Shown: positions 1 to 8,492 of the stretch, piece after piece
Numbering within the stretch: the first letter of the stretch is position 1
How the letters are laid out: every line of letters begins with the position of its first letter
Origin: Oscillospiraceae bacterium
Lineage (GTDB): Bacteria; Bacillota; Clostridia; Oscillospirales; Ruminococcaceae
Length of the DNA: 62,310 nt
Assembly (NCBI GenBank): GCA_017436575.1
Contig: JAFSCU010000009.1
Span: 1-62,310 of the forward strand
Direction: 5' to 3'
Notes under the pieces: model-generated
Databases searched by the model: none
Seen by the model: only the letters and a program-made list of their open reading frames with translations
What the model was told of the DNA's origin: nothing
Program-made: the position numbers and the translations under genes

Positions 1-31
1 CGGAAACTATGGATATACATAGGGGCATACC

Positions 32-493
32 TCACATATCCGTCCGAAGTGGAACAAAGTATGTATATATTCTCTGAAACCTGTGCCAGAATACGCCATT
101 TGGGTTCTTTTCTGCTCTGAGGGTACTGGTTTGGAACCATAAACGCATCTGTGAGAGGATAGCATTTTCAATACATTTAGCCCGATAGGTAGAAAACCTG
201 GTATTCTTTTCATAGTTAAAACTTTGTACAGCTTTTATAAGACCTATTGTTCCAATGCTTATCAGGTCTTCGTTATCCTGTGGATTGGCATAGTATTTTT
301 TCGCAACATGTGCCACAAGACGTAAATTGTGCCGTATCAGTCTGTCTCTGGCTGCATTGTCTCCTTTGTGGTATTTTTCAAACTCTTCTTTTTCTTCCTT
401 TTGTGTAAGTGGTTTTGGCAATGTGCGGCTTTCCAGATGTAATGAAAGAAACAGCATTGACGAAAGCACCAGTGAAAAAAGAGCTGTGAACAT
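32..493 (-). CDS. sigK: Sporulation sigma factor SigK, N-terminal part only (interrupted)
   Basis: Encodes the start of a mother-cell sigma factor that would direct late spore coat and cortex genes. A hydrophobic pro-sequence covers residues 1-20, as in pro-SigK proteins that are cleaved at a membrane. Sigma region 2 follows, with NLRLVAHVAKK (56-66), NEDLISIGTIGLIKA (74-88) and CIENAILSQMR (107-117). From residue 118 the sequence no longer resembles sigma factors, and a stop follows at 153 instead of the usual 230 or so residues; regions 3 and 4 are missing. The start is supported by AGGAGG five bases upstream. Known sigK genes of Bacillus subtilis and Clostridioides difficile are split in this region by excisable skin elements. 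Whether this copy is split or simply decayed cannot be seen because the window ends. Confidence 0.85.
   Translation of the reverse strand: MFTALFSLVLSSMLFLSLHLESRTLPKPLTQKEEKEEFEKYHKGDNAARDRLIRHNLRLVAHVAKKYYANPQDNEDLISIGTIGLIKAVQSFNYEKNTRFSTYRAKCIENAILSQMRLWFQTSTLRAEKNPNGVFWHRFQRIYTYFVPLRTDM
77..132. repeat. Imperfect inverted repeat next to the sigK break
   Basis: AAACCTGTGCC (77-87) is matched by GGTACTGGTTT (122-132), with 9 of 11 positions pairing across a 34-base gap. It lies just beyond the last SigK-like codon (about 143-145). Dyads of this size occur in serine-recombinase attachment sites, so it could mark the end of an inserted element. That role is inference, and a chance match is possible. 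Confidence 0.3.
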
Positions 494-542
494 ATATCCT
501 CCTGTTAGATTTTATATAATTCTATTAAGGAGTAGAATAAAA

Positions 543-571
543 AATAACCTGGGATTATTTCCCAGGTTATT
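543..571 (-). terminator. Intrinsic terminator after sfsA
   Basis: Perfect 12-bp stem AATAACCTGGGA / TCCCAGGTTATT with a five-base loop. On the minus strand it is followed by a T-rich tract. It closes the amidase-sfsA transcript ahead of sigK. Confidence 0.9.
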
Positions 572-575
572 CTGA

Positions 576-1247
576 TTAAAGAATTACAGGCACAGGTTTA
601 TCTATTTCCAGACTGTCAGCAGTTACTTTACAACTGTAAGCCAATATCTGCACACCTGCCGACTGTGCCTCTTTCAGTGCCTGACAAAACCGTGGCTGTG
701 TGTCATAATTTGGTGAAAAAGACAGTACACCTTCCATCTGTATTACAAAGAACACTGCTGCCCTGTAACCATTCTGCACCGCATCAACAAGGCCTTTTAT
801 ATGTTTTATACCTCTTTCTGTAGGAGCATCGGGGAAACGGACACAGTTATCTTCTTCCAACGTAACACCTTTTACTTCGACAAATATTTTATCCTTTTCT
901 GTTTCGATATAGCAGTCAAATCTGGAATCTTTGTAGGTCTTTTCTCTTTTTACAACTGCATCCGGACATTTATCCTTTACCCACCGGGCAAAAACATTGT
1001 TGGGCGCCTGGCTGTCCATATTGATTATTCTGTGGCCTTTAACAACTGCAACAAGGTCATATATGGTTTTTCTGTTGGGATTATCTGATTTTTCAAGAAA
1101 AACAGTACACCCCGGCACCAGCAGTTCTTTGCAGCGGCCGGTATTTTTCACATGGACTGTATGTTCCGTGCCATCTATATTAACTTTTGCAATAAATCTG
1201 TTTGGGCGGCTGACAAAGCTGCCACTGACGATGTTTGAATATTTCAT
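576..1247 (-). CDS. sfsA: SfsA family protein (sugar fermentation stimulation homolog)
   Basis: A 223-residue protein of normal family length. SfsA was named for maltose metabolism effects in E. coli; the family has an OB-like N-terminal part and a nuclease-like C-terminal core, and its cellular role is not settled. Recognisable family segments are FIAKVNIDGTEHTVHVKNTGR near residues 18-38, the DSRFDCYIE strand around 107-115 and the IFVEVKGVTLE segment around 121-131, whose D, E and K suit a PD-(D/E)xK-like site. No Shine-Dalgarno is visible before the ATG. The gene begins 36 bases after the amidase gene and is probably translated from the same mRNA. Ends at a strong terminator. Confidence 0.9.
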   Translation of the reverse strand: MKYSNIVSGSFVSRPNRFIAKVNIDGTEHTVHVKNTGRCKELLVPGCTVFLEKSDNPNRKTIYDLVAVVKGHRIINMDSQAPNNVFARWVKDKCPDAVVKREKTYKDSRFDCYIETEKDKIFVEVKGVTLEEDNCVRFPDAPTERGIKHIKGLVDAVQNGYRAAVFFVIQMEGVLSFSPNYDTQPRFCQALKEAQSAGVQILAYSCKVTADSLEIDKPVPVIL

Positions 1248-1283
1248 AGTGTGAATTTTTGGGAAAGTATTGTCTTACAGAGA

Positions 1284-3551
1284 TTATATGTTAAAAGCCT
1301 GTATAACTGCCTGTGCAGTGCCATAGGCGGCTTTATATATATCTGTATTGCCATAAAGAGTGGAAAATTCTGCAGGGTTAATCATAAAACCATATTCCAT
1401 CAGTACAGACTGACAAATATCTGTTCTGGTTACATAATAATAACCATTGAACGCACCACGGTTAAGCCTGCCAGTTGATGCTGTTACATTATTTGCCAAT
1501 GCCTGTGCAAGATTCTTGCTCTGATGTGTGAAATAATAGCATTCACTGCCACGAGCCTTTGAAGAGTTGTAAGAATAGTCCATACTGTTATGATGAATTG
1601 CAATAAACATATCAGGTTTTAAATCCCTGACCATATTCCTGCGGTCATCAAGAGTCGGAAAAGTATCGTCTTCCCTGGTCATCAGTACTGTGGCACCTTT
1701 GGACTGAAGTATTGCCTTTGTTGCCTGGGCAACAGCCAGATTCAAATCTTTTTCCAGAGGACCATTTGTAGATGCCACTCCCAGTGCACCACTGTCTTTT
1801 CCGCCATGGCCTGCATCCAGCATAACTGTAATGCCTTCCAGTGGTTTATCGCTGTCTTTAAGCTGTGGTGTGTGTTTAAGATAAAGTTTTACAGTTCCTT
1901 CCTCTGATCTTATATCATATCCCCACAAAGGATATGATTGATTTAAAATAAAGTCAAACTGTGTGTAGTTTTCTGTCTGTGTAACAGTGTAATCATCGTA
2001 AAAAGCTGTTTTTGGAAATGGTATCTCTTCGATAACCGTATCCATAAATACAACAGTCAGTTTATCCGGTGAAAAGCTGTGGGTTACGCCTGGCATATTG
2101 TTTACAGAAAAATGCAGTATCCGGTCACCGTTTTCCAGTTTTTCCTGATTTACAGCATTTATAACAGGATTTTCATAAACTGTGTAACCGTCTGTCTTTT
2201 CTTTTTTGGACGGTTTATAATCCAGTGTGATTTCATCAAGTATTTCTACTTTTTCTGATGGGATATATCCACCGTTTGTCAGTTTATATGCGTAAGTTTT
2301 TACACCGCCACGCGCTGCCTCTACAGATTCTGCTACTATAAGTTTTGTGCCGGAATCAAGACCTGCTATGATAGATGAATCATCTTCAGGGTCTGACAAT
2401 ATGCTGGTCAGCTGTGAGGTTGTACGAATAATCCTGCCCCGGTTAAGTTTTTCACTTTCATCCCATAGCAGTTCTTTTTTCACTGTGTTGCCTGTGGATT
2501 TGTACACCTTGCGTGTAACTGTAAAGGATTTACTGCCAACACCATCGGAAACTGTGACAGGATTTTCTCCCTCAATAAGTTCCAGATATACACCAAAAGT
2601 GCCATCAGGCCGGCTAGCATACTCTGTGCCATTGATATTTACAGTACCCTGTGCACCGGTACCGGTAATAAATATACCTGAATAATATGTGGTTACGTCC
2701 TTTGTAGGATATGTTACTGTAAAGTCCTGTGAAACAGACAGATTGAACAGTGGCAGACTATCGTTTTTAGCCAGTGCGTATTCCAAACCAGTATGTTTTT
2801 CATAGTCTCCGTTATAAAGCGAAACCACAGCACCATCAAGACTGCCAAAGTTGGTTGCAACAAAAATATCACTTTCCAGTGACGAGGTGTTGTAATGTAA
2901 CATTACTGTTTGCTGTGTGGTTGATTTGAAAAGGTTGTATTGGCTGTAATCCATTTCAGTACAGATATAGCCGTCTATTTCAGGCATGCCAGCTGTCTGT
3001 GATAACAATGAATTACCACACATCATAAAAAGGTTACATTTTTTCGGCAGCTGTGCAGATATCTGCTGTAAAAATTCCGGGCTGCCATTATAATTTTTCA
3101 GTACAACTGCAGGCAATGCATAATTTTTACCAAGTGTTTTAACTGCTGTCAGTATATTATCGTCTGATAATCCCCGGCAATCAACCATAACATACAGCTG
3201 CACTTTTTCTTCAGTCAGGGATTTTTTCAGTTGCTTTATAAAATCCTGCTTTTCATATGCAGAATTTCCCTGATATACCCCTGTGAACCCTTCTGCATCA
3301 ACTAAACTTTCAGTACCATGGTTAAAAGGCAAAATAACAGTATTCATCCCATTTGAAAGAATATAGTTAAAAGCCGCTTCAGACGAATATTCAGATGACC
3401 GACAATAAGAAAATTCAAATTCGGTAGCTATGAAAGGTTGGTTCTTTATAGAAAATCTTCTGTCTGAATTGAATACAAAAACAGTTGCAGCAAGCATAAA
3501 TATCACTGTAACTGCCGTGTACAAAAACGCCATTCTTCTTCTTTTTTTCAT
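1284..3551 (-). CDS. N-acetylmuramoyl-L-alanine amidase, membrane-anchored, with long extracytoplasmic region
   Basis: Cleaves the bond between muramic acid and the stem peptide of peptidoglycan. The 755-residue protein begins with a basic stretch and one membrane segment (about 8-27). A long region without clear catalytic motifs follows, with an SH3-like part around 390-440 (AGLDSGTKLIVAES...KLTNGGYIPSEKVEIL) that probably binds wall polymer. The C-terminal Amidase_3 domain starts near 570: LDAGHGG (His582), Glu600 in PLEKDLN, the IHHN motif (His653/654) and Glu719 in MEYGF, giving the zinc ligands and catalytic glutamate expected. Long N-terminal extensions are unusual for plain CwlD-type amidases, which suggests a surface-placed enzyme of growth or sporulation. 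Upstream of sfsA in the same transcript. Confidence 0.88.
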   Translation of the reverse strand: MKKRRRMAFLYTAVTVIFMLAATVFVFNSDRRFSIKNQPFIATEFEFSYCRSSEYSSEAAFNYILSNGMNTVILPFNHGTESLVDAEGFTGVYQGNSAYEKQDFIKQLKKSLTEEKVQLYVMVDCRGLSDDNILTAVKTLGKNYALPAVVLKNYNGSPEFLQQISAQLPKKCNLFMMCGNSLLSQTAGMPEIDGYICTEMDYSQYNLFKSTTQQTVMLHYNTSSLESDIFVATNFGSLDGAVVSLYNGDYEKHTGLEYALAKNDSLPLFNLSVSQDFTVTYPTKDVTTYYSGIFITGTGAQGTVNINGTEYASRPDGTFGVYLELIEGENPVTVSDGVGSKSFTVTRKVYKSTGNTVKKELLWDESEKLNRGRIIRTTSQLTSILSDPEDDSSIIAGLDSGTKLIVAESVEAARGGVKTYAYKLTNGGYIPSEKVEILDEITLDYKPSKKEKTDGYTVYENPVINAVNQEKLENGDRILHFSVNNMPGVTHSFSPDKLTVVFMDTVIEEIPFPKTAFYDDYTVTQTENYTQFDFILNQSYPLWGYDIRSEEGTVKLYLKHTPQLKDSDKPLEGITVMLDAGHGGKDSGALGVASTNGPLEKDLNLAVAQATKAILQSKGATVLMTREDDTFPTLDDRRNMVRDLKPDMFIAIHHNSMDYSYNSSKARGSECYYFTHQSKNLAQALANNVTASTGRLNRGAFNGYYYVTRTDICQSVLMEYGFMINPAEFSTLYGNTDIYKAAYGTAQAVIQAFNI

Positions 3552-3653
3552 GTTATCACCTCTTTTATACGATTTTAACAGGAAAATGTGAAATAATCTT
3601 CACTGAAAAGTGAAAACAAAATGACATTACTGTCACTATTCTATATTTTATGC

Positions 3654-4115
3654 TTATCTGCCGTTTTTATAGGTCTGTACAGATATTTCCTGTTTCAGAA
3701 AATCTATATGATAAATAGAACTGTCCCCTGCTTCGTACAGCCAGTCGATTACTTTATTTGGTGTAACCTTGATAACAACCTCTGTATCAACTGTGGAATA
3801 CATTTCATAGCTTTCAGGATGATGCTTTTTCATAAGCTGTGCAAACTTTTCGTTTTCTTTATCCAGTGGATGACCACAAAGCTGTGCTGTGCCCTCTATC
3901 TGTGTGGCATTTTTTACCAGAGCAACTTTTGGGTTATTTAACAGCTGTGTATATTTATCAAATTTTTTATCAGTCTGCATCCAGATAGCATCGTCAAAAA
4001 CAAGACAAGTCATTGTGCTGGCCATTGGATAATCATTGTGGCAGGTGGCCATTACCATATAGCAGGTTTCACCCAGTCTTTCAAAAAATTCTTTTTTCTT
4101 TGTTTCAAAACTCAT
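3654..4115 (-). CDS. Pyridoxamine 5'-phosphate oxidase family flavoprotein
   Basis: A small split-barrel FMN-binding protein of about 153 residues; members of this family reduce flavin, F420 or haem-related substrates and many have no assigned substrate. The fold signature is the N-terminal strand pair TCYMVMATCHNDYPMASTMTCLVFD followed by AIWMQTDKKFDKYTQLLNNPKVALV and a C-terminal VVIKVTPNKVIDW strand. Two ATGs are possible: 4121, only three bases after GAGG, and 4115, nine bases after it; the second is better spaced. Monocistronic, transcribed away from the GDPD gene. The split-barrel family call is firm, the substrate is unknown. Confidence 0.8.
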   Translation of the reverse strand: MSFETKKKEFFERLGETCYMVMATCHNDYPMASTMTCLVFDDAIWMQTDKKFDKYTQLLNNPKVALVKNATQIEGTAQLCGHPLDKENEKFAQLMKKHHPESYEMYSTVDTEVVIKVTPNKVIDWLYEAGDSSIYHIDFLKQEISVQTYKNGR

Positions 4116-4242
4116 ATTCATTTACCTCGTTTAATATGAATTTATTTTATCATTTAAAAAATTGGTTGTAAATAGCGGTTGAGATTTTATAGCCATGATG
4201 ATAAAATAAAGATATAAATTACCAAAAGGAGCGTAAAATATT

Positions 4243-4959
4243 ATGAAAAGAATTATCGGTCACCGCGGCTGGGCTTCACTGACACCTGAAAACACCATCC
4301 ACGGTTTTAAAATGGCACTGGAAGACGACAGAGTATGGGCCATTGAATGCGATGTTCATCTGACAAAAGATAACAAAATAGTTGTTGCACATGACCCTAT
4401 GCTGGGCAGAACCTGTGACGGCAAAGGTTGGATAGCCGACCATACATATGAAGAACTGCTGCAGTACGACTTTGGCGGCTGGTTCGGCGAAGAATTCAAA
4501 GATACAAAAATCATGCTGTATTCAGACCTGCTGAAACTGATTGACGGCAAAAAGAGACTGGTGTGTGAAATCAAATCTCAGTATGGCCAGAACGATGCAA
4601 TAGTTCCATTTATTCTGGAAGAAAGCAAAGGTGTTCCAAAAGAAATGCTGTGCTTTAAATCTTTTGACCACAGAATTATGAAAAAACTGGCTGATGCCGG
4701 TTGTGAATATGACCTGGGTCTGCTGTTTATGGACAAGGCTTATGGCATTGTGGAAGAATGTAAAGCCTGTGGCTGTAACTTTATTTCTATGCTGTACTAC
4801 AATTATGACCAGGAAATTTTTGACGAACTGAAAGAAGCCGGAATCGACTGCTATGCATGGACTGTTGATACAATTGAAAATGCTGATTTTATGTATAAAT
4901 GCAACAATCACGAAGTAGCTATCATCACAAACAAACCACAGCTGTTCTTTGAATATTAA
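4243..4959 (+). CDS. Glycerophosphodiester phosphodiesterase (UgpQ-like, cytoplasmic)
   Basis: Hydrolyses glycerophosphodiesters released from phospholipids to glycerol 3-phosphate and an alcohol. The 238-residue protein has the GDPD hallmarks: GHRGWASLTPENT at 6-18 (His7, Arg8, Glu16), the metal site IECDVHLTKD at 34-43 (Glu35, Asp37) and the HDP motif (His50, Asp51). The C-terminal barrel strands include IDCYAWTVDT, the usual late WTV motif. No signal peptide, so it acts inside the cell. Good AGGAG ribosome binding site. The peptidase E-like gene starts two bases after its stop, indicating one transcript. Confidence 0.93.
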   Translation: MKRIIGHRGWASLTPENTIHGFKMALEDDRVWAIECDVHLTKDNKIVVAHDPMLGRTCDGKGWIADHTYEELLQYDFGGWFGEEFKDTKIMLYSDLLKLIDGKKRLVCEIKSQYGQNDAIVPFILEESKGVPKEMLCFKSFDHRIMKKLADAGCEYDLGLLFMDKAYGIVEECKACGCNFISMLYYNYDQEIFDELKEAGIDCYAWTVDTIENADFMYKCNNHEVAIITNKPQLFFEY

Positions 4960-4961
4960 TT

Positions 4962-5576
4962 ATGTTATTTCTTACCTCCAACGGACTTACAAGTGATAAA
5001 CTGAAGGCAGAGTTTATTTCTGTTATTGACAACAAAGGCAAAAAATGCGCTATCATACCTACTGCAATGGAAAAAGATAAGGATCATCAGCAGTGGCTGG
5101 AAGAAACAAAAGCAAGTCTTGCACAATATGGACTGGACTGCGATTATTTCTATTTTGGTCAGGATGAAAATGAAAAACTGGCTGACTATGATGTAATTTA
5201 CATCTGTGGCGGCAATGTTTTTTATCTGATGCAGATGATAAAACAATGTTGTGCCGAAGATATTCTGCGCAAAACTGCACTGGAAAAGGTAGTTGTAGGA
5301 GTATCAGCCGGCAGCCTGATAATGCAGAAAGACCTGGAGCTTATCCGCGACCTTATTCCAAGGATGAACAAGCGTGTAAAGCTTAAAGACTTAACAGCGC
5401 TTGATATCACCAATAATATTGAACATTTACCGCATAAAACCCGTTATATTGGCATTATTGATGCTTTTGAAAAACGCGTAAAGACTTATGAGCGCAAAAC
5501 CGGGCATAAAGTGATATGTCTTGAAGATGGTCAGGGTATAATTATTGATGGTGATACCCACAGAATAATCGTATAG
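4962..5576 (+). CDS. Peptidase E-like protein (peptidase S51 family)
   Basis: Class I glutamine-amidotransferase fold with a serine nucleophile. PepE proteins of this family cleave N-terminal Asp-Xaa dipeptides; others make or degrade cyanophycin-type peptides. In the 204-residue product the ICGGNVFYLM strand-loop (81-90) and the nucleophile elbow GVSAGS (Ser115) are clear. It is slightly shorter than E. coli PepE (about 229). The start lies two bases after the GDPD stop and has no separate ribosome binding site, so it is likely translationally coupled. The family call is strong; the exact substrate is not visible. Confidence 0.82.
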   Translation: MLFLTSNGLTSDKLKAEFISVIDNKGKKCAIIPTAMEKDKDHQQWLEETKASLAQYGLDCDYFYFGQDENEKLADYDVIYICGGNVFYLMQMIKQCCAEDILRKTALEKVVVGVSAGSLIMQKDLELIRDLIPRMNKRVKLKDLTALDITNNIEHLPHKTRYIGIIDAFEKRVKTYERKTGHKVICLEDGQGIIIDGDTHRIIV

Positions 5577-5580
5577 CAAA

Positions 5581-5608
5581 AAAGAGATTGGAAAAATCCA
5601 ATCTCTTT
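5581..5608. terminator. Bidirectional intrinsic terminator
   Basis: AAAGAGATTGGA and TCCAATCTCTTT form a perfect 12-bp stem with a four-A loop. T or A runs on both sides let it serve both the peptidase gene and the convergent merR-type gene. Confidence 0.92.
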
Positions 5609-5614
5609 TTTAAT

Positions 5615-6379
5615 TTATGCAAGATAAATTTTCATTGCTTCATACAGGAAATCTGCACAGCCCGGGGCTATTTTTTCATAGTATTCTTTGAATCTTTCGT
5701 CCTGGGTGTACATAAGACACAGGTTAAGATGAGCTTCTTTATTATAGAAATTCCAGTAATAACCCAGCCACTCTTTGTGCAATGCACAGGCTTTCTGAGC
5801 TGTTTCTGATGCAGGATCGCCTTTTTCAACTGCAATTTTCAATGTTTTATTAAGCAGTTCATTCAACTCTTCCAGACTGTTCCAGTTATCCAGAGACATA
5901 TCCAGTATTTTTTTATTTGTGTCATCCACTGCTTTGTCGCCATATTTTCTGCGTGCTTCTGCACCATATTTTTCTTCATTTTTATCTACAATGTTCTGTT
6001 TGAACGCCGCAAATTTTTCTTTGTCTGACATTGTGGTTTCTCCTTTTAATGAAAGTATTGTTTTGTTTACATTGTCTATTAACCGGTTTATTTTAGCTTT
6101 TTGATTTTCAAGTTTTACAAGATGGCTTTCAAGGGCGGTTACTGGATCAAACTCATCTGAATTTAAAATGTTTTTAATATCATCCAGTTCCATATCAAAA
6201 CTGCGATAAAACATAATCTGCTGTAATTTGTCAACCTGTTGTGAACTGTAATATCGATAGCCGTTTTCCCCTTTTTCCCGTGGTAACAGCAAGCCTATCT
6301 CTTCGTAGTATCGCAATGTTCTGCTGGAAACACCCGCCAGCTTTGACAGCTGGGAAATAGAATATTTCATAATAATCAC
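5615..6379 (-). CDS. MerR family regulator with TipAS antibiotic-sensing domain
   Basis: A 254-residue transcription activator. Residues 1-70 hold the MerR winged helix (SQLSKLAGVSSRTLRYYEEIGLL), about 75-110 form a coiled coil for dimerisation (LVKLENQKAKINRLIDNVNK), and about 135-250 are a TipAS domain, known from Streptomyces TipA and Bacillus Mta to bind thiopeptides or other drugs. The TipAS part shows the typical helix with ALHKEWLGYYWNFY. The promoter immediately upstream has the 19-bp spacer characteristic of MerR-activated genes, which suggests autoactivation on drug binding. The only close upstream gene is a membrane protein on the same strand. ATG lies nine bases after AAGG. Confidence 0.92.
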   Translation of the reverse strand: MIIMKYSISQLSKLAGVSSRTLRYYEEIGLLLPREKGENGYRYYSSQQVDKLQQIMFYRSFDMELDDIKNILNSDEFDPVTALESHLVKLENQKAKINRLIDNVNKTILSLKGETTMSDKEKFAAFKQNIVDKNEEKYGAEARRKYGDKAVDDTNKKILDMSLDNWNSLEELNELLNKTLKIAVEKGDPASETAQKACALHKEWLGYYWNFYNKEAHLNLCLMYTQDERFKEYYEKIAPGCADFLYEAMKIYLA

Positions 6380-6391
6380 CTTTTAACATAA

Positions 6392-6432
6392 AAACCTGTA
6401 TACATGTATTACAATTACAAGTATACAGGTTT
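6392..6432. repeat. 12-bp perfect inverted repeat in front of merR
   Basis: AAACCTGTATAC (6392-6403) and GTATACAGGTTT (6421-6432) pair perfectly across 17 bases. It overlaps the -10 element and the transcribed leader of merR. It may be an operator, a leader hairpin followed by five Ts on the minus strand, or the terminator of the upstream membrane gene. Confidence 0.6.
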
Positions 6433-6450
6433 ACGTTACGTCAATGTCAA
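6420..6450 (-). promoter_or_regulatory. MerR-type promoter with 19-bp spacer
   Basis: On the minus strand TTGACA (6450-6445) and TATACT (6425-6420) are separated by exactly 19 bases. The spacer contains a 15-base dyad, TTGACGT-A-ACGTAAA (6444-6430), with 6 of 7 pairs. A long spacer filled by a dyad is the established design of MerR-activated promoters, where the regulator untwists the DNA. Confidence 0.75.
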
Positions 6451-6458
6451 TATGTTTT

Positions 6459-7358
6459 TCAAATAATTTCTGCTTTTTGTTTGCAGATTATATTCATTAA
6501 TTTTGTGCCAGCCATAACACCGATATAAAGGCCTGCTATATTGTATACAAGTGTAAGTGTACAAGGCATAATATTGGCAATATCCAATGTAATAAATGAT
6601 GTAAAAAAGCGATGTAAAGCACCACCCGGGCAGCAACAGTATATCACCGGTGTAAGTATTACAAGATAGTCCGTTTTACCCTGACGGTGAACAATCCCAA
6701 CCAGAATACTTGCCATAAATGCTGCTATTATTGAACCTATAAAAATCAAACCTTTAAGATTGAAATAATTGAAAGGAATTGCGCATATAAAGGCTGTTGG
6801 AAAAATATATACCATACGCTGAATTTTTATATGGCGGGACAATGCAAGAAAACAGCAGACACCGGCACCGAAAAATGTATTCTGCAAAAAAGTGGCTGTG
6901 TTGTTTACTGGAAATGTAACTGCAGCTGAGTCAATACCTGTAAGCAAAATTGTAAGCAATATTCCTATTGTAAGACAGAAAGAAGACATTGCACCGACAA
7001 AAGCTTTTGTTTTGCCTGTTTCTGAAGGAATCATAAACAGACCGTCCATAAACATAGCACCGGATGCTACAGGAAGAAAAACACTTTTTATAACAGTTAC
7101 TGCATTGGTTGAAGCAGCAAAAACAAATCTGTCCACAGCAACCACTGCCATTGCTGCTGCAAAAACACCAATCCCACGGCACAGATATTCCGGCAGTTTA
7201 ATTTTCTGGCAAAGAATAACACCTATGCCCAATACAACACCGCAACAGGCACATATAAGCATATCGCTTGCCGGCAGCATATTTTTAGCTGCCCAACAAA
7301 GAGCAAATAAAAAATATATGACTAATAATGAAAAATCATTATATTTGGTTTTATCCAT
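6459..7358 (-). CDS. Multi-pass membrane protein, possibly related to the ThrE amino acid exporter family
   Basis: The 299-residue product is hydrophobic almost throughout, with roughly nine or ten membrane segments and no signal peptide cleavage site. The C-terminal part contains YCCCPGGALHRFFTSFI, which resembles the PG-containing helix break of ThrE-type threonine/serine exporters; I regard that link as weak. Unusually rich in Cys for a membrane protein (CACCGVVLG, YCCCPGG). It sits just upstream of the TipAS-type regulator on the same strand, with the merR promoter beginning right after its stop, so the two could also be transcribed together. Function unknown. Confidence 0.6.
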   Translation of the reverse strand: MDKTKYNDFSLLVIYFLFALCWAAKNMLPASDMLICACCGVVLGIGVILCQKIKLPEYLCRGIGVFAAAMAVVAVDRFVFAASTNAVTVIKSVFLPVASGAMFMDGLFMIPSETGKTKAFVGAMSSFCLTIGILLTILLTGIDSAAVTFPVNNTATFLQNTFFGAGVCCFLALSRHIKIQRMVYIFPTAFICAIPFNYFNLKGLIFIGSIIAAFMASILVGIVHRQGKTDYLVILTPVIYCCCPGGALHRFFTSFITLDIANIMPCTLTLVYNIAGLYIGVMAGTKLMNIICKQKAEII

Positions 7359-7482
7359 AGTATTCTCCGATTAAAGTATTACTTTAATATTAATGTCTGT
7401 GTCAGATTTTGTCAATTAACAAAGATATAGATTTTAAGGCTGTAATATGTTATATTAGTAAAAAAAGATTAAGGATTTTAAA

Positions 7483-8421
7483 TTGAAACAGATATATATA
7501 ACCAAAAACGAAAAAAGTATATCTGCATTTTTGCAGGATAGCTATCCCCTTTTGAAAACAGGAACACTGAACAAGTTTTTACGAGCAAACAAAATAAAAG
7601 TAAACGGCAAAAAAGTACCGCTGAACACACCACTGAAAAAAGGTGATGTGATAAACCTTTATATCGAGGATACATATTTTGAAAAGCCTGATAAAAACAA
7701 CGCTTTTAAATTCAGCAGTAAAAATCTGGAAATCATTTTTGAAGATGATAACCTGCTGATAGTCAATAAACAGGCGGGTATAGCTGTAATTGATGACAAC
7801 TGGCAAAATTATGACACTTTGATTAACAGGGTTAAAAACCATTATTTTACAAATAACATTGATTGTTCCCCTGCACTGTGTCACCGCTTGGATACAGGTA
7901 CCAGTGGCCTGGTTATGCTGGCAAAAAATGATGATTTTTTACAGTTTATGCTGGAAATGTTCAAGGATAAAGAACTGGAAAAAGAGTATGTATGTGTTGT
8001 AAAAGGCATACCTGAAAAGAAAAGCGGACTTTACAATGCTTACCTTACAAAAAATGCAAAAGATGCCTATGTTACTGTAACGCCAAAGGCCAGAAACAAT
8101 CGGTCAAAACCTATCTCAACCCATATTACCTTACTGGAAAGCTATGGGGATTACTCATTGCTGAAAATCGGGCTTATCACCGGCAGGACACATCAGATTC
8201 GCGCTCATCTGGCGTATCTGAATATGCCTATTCTCGGTGACAGCCGATATGGAATAAATAATCTTAACAGGCAGCTGAAGATGAAATATCAGGCATTATG
8301 CAGCCGAAAAATCAAATTTGGCACAATAACAGATGAAAGATACAATTATCTGTCTGGAAAGGAATTTATATGTCCTGATCCATGGTTTGTAGACAGCTTT
8401 AATAAAAGAGAGTTCAAATAA
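7483..8421 (+). CDS. RluA family 23S rRNA-type pseudouridine synthase
   Basis: Isomerises uridine to pseudouridine in structured RNA. Residues 12-65 form an S4 RNA-binding domain (SISAFLQDSYPLLKTGTLNKFLR...NGKKV). The catalytic motif HRLDTGTSGLVMLAK has Asp137, and the later TGRTHQIRAHL segment is the second family signature. Length of 312 fits RluD/RluC relatives. The start is TTG at 7483 after AAGGAT; no in-frame ATG lies nearby that keeps the S4 domain. Monocistronic, followed by a shared terminator. Which position is modified cannot be told. Confidence 0.93.
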   Translation: MKQIYITKNEKSISAFLQDSYPLLKTGTLNKFLRANKIKVNGKKVPLNTPLKKGDVINLYIEDTYFEKPDKNNAFKFSSKNLEIIFEDDNLLIVNKQAGIAVIDDNWQNYDTLINRVKNHYFTNNIDCSPALCHRLDTGTSGLVMLAKNDDFLQFMLEMFKDKELEKEYVCVVKGIPEKKSGLYNAYLTKNAKDAYVTVTPKARNNRSKPISTHITLLESYGDYSLLKIGLITGRTHQIRAHLAYLNMPILGDSRYGINNLNRQLKMKYQALCSRKIKFGTITDERYNYLSGKEFICPDPWFVDSFNKREFK

Positions 8422-8457
8422 GTACTCTGATTATCCTATTATTCATCACAAAAAAAA

Positions 8458-8477
8458 CCGACCTTAATAAAGGTCGG
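8458..8477. terminator. Bidirectional intrinsic terminator
   Basis: Stem CCGACCTT / AAGGTCGG with a short AATA-type loop, flanked by seven As on one side and six Ts on the other. Serves the rluA-type gene and the convergent PBP gene. Confidence 0.9.
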
Positions 8478-8492
8478 ATTTTTTATTTTGAA

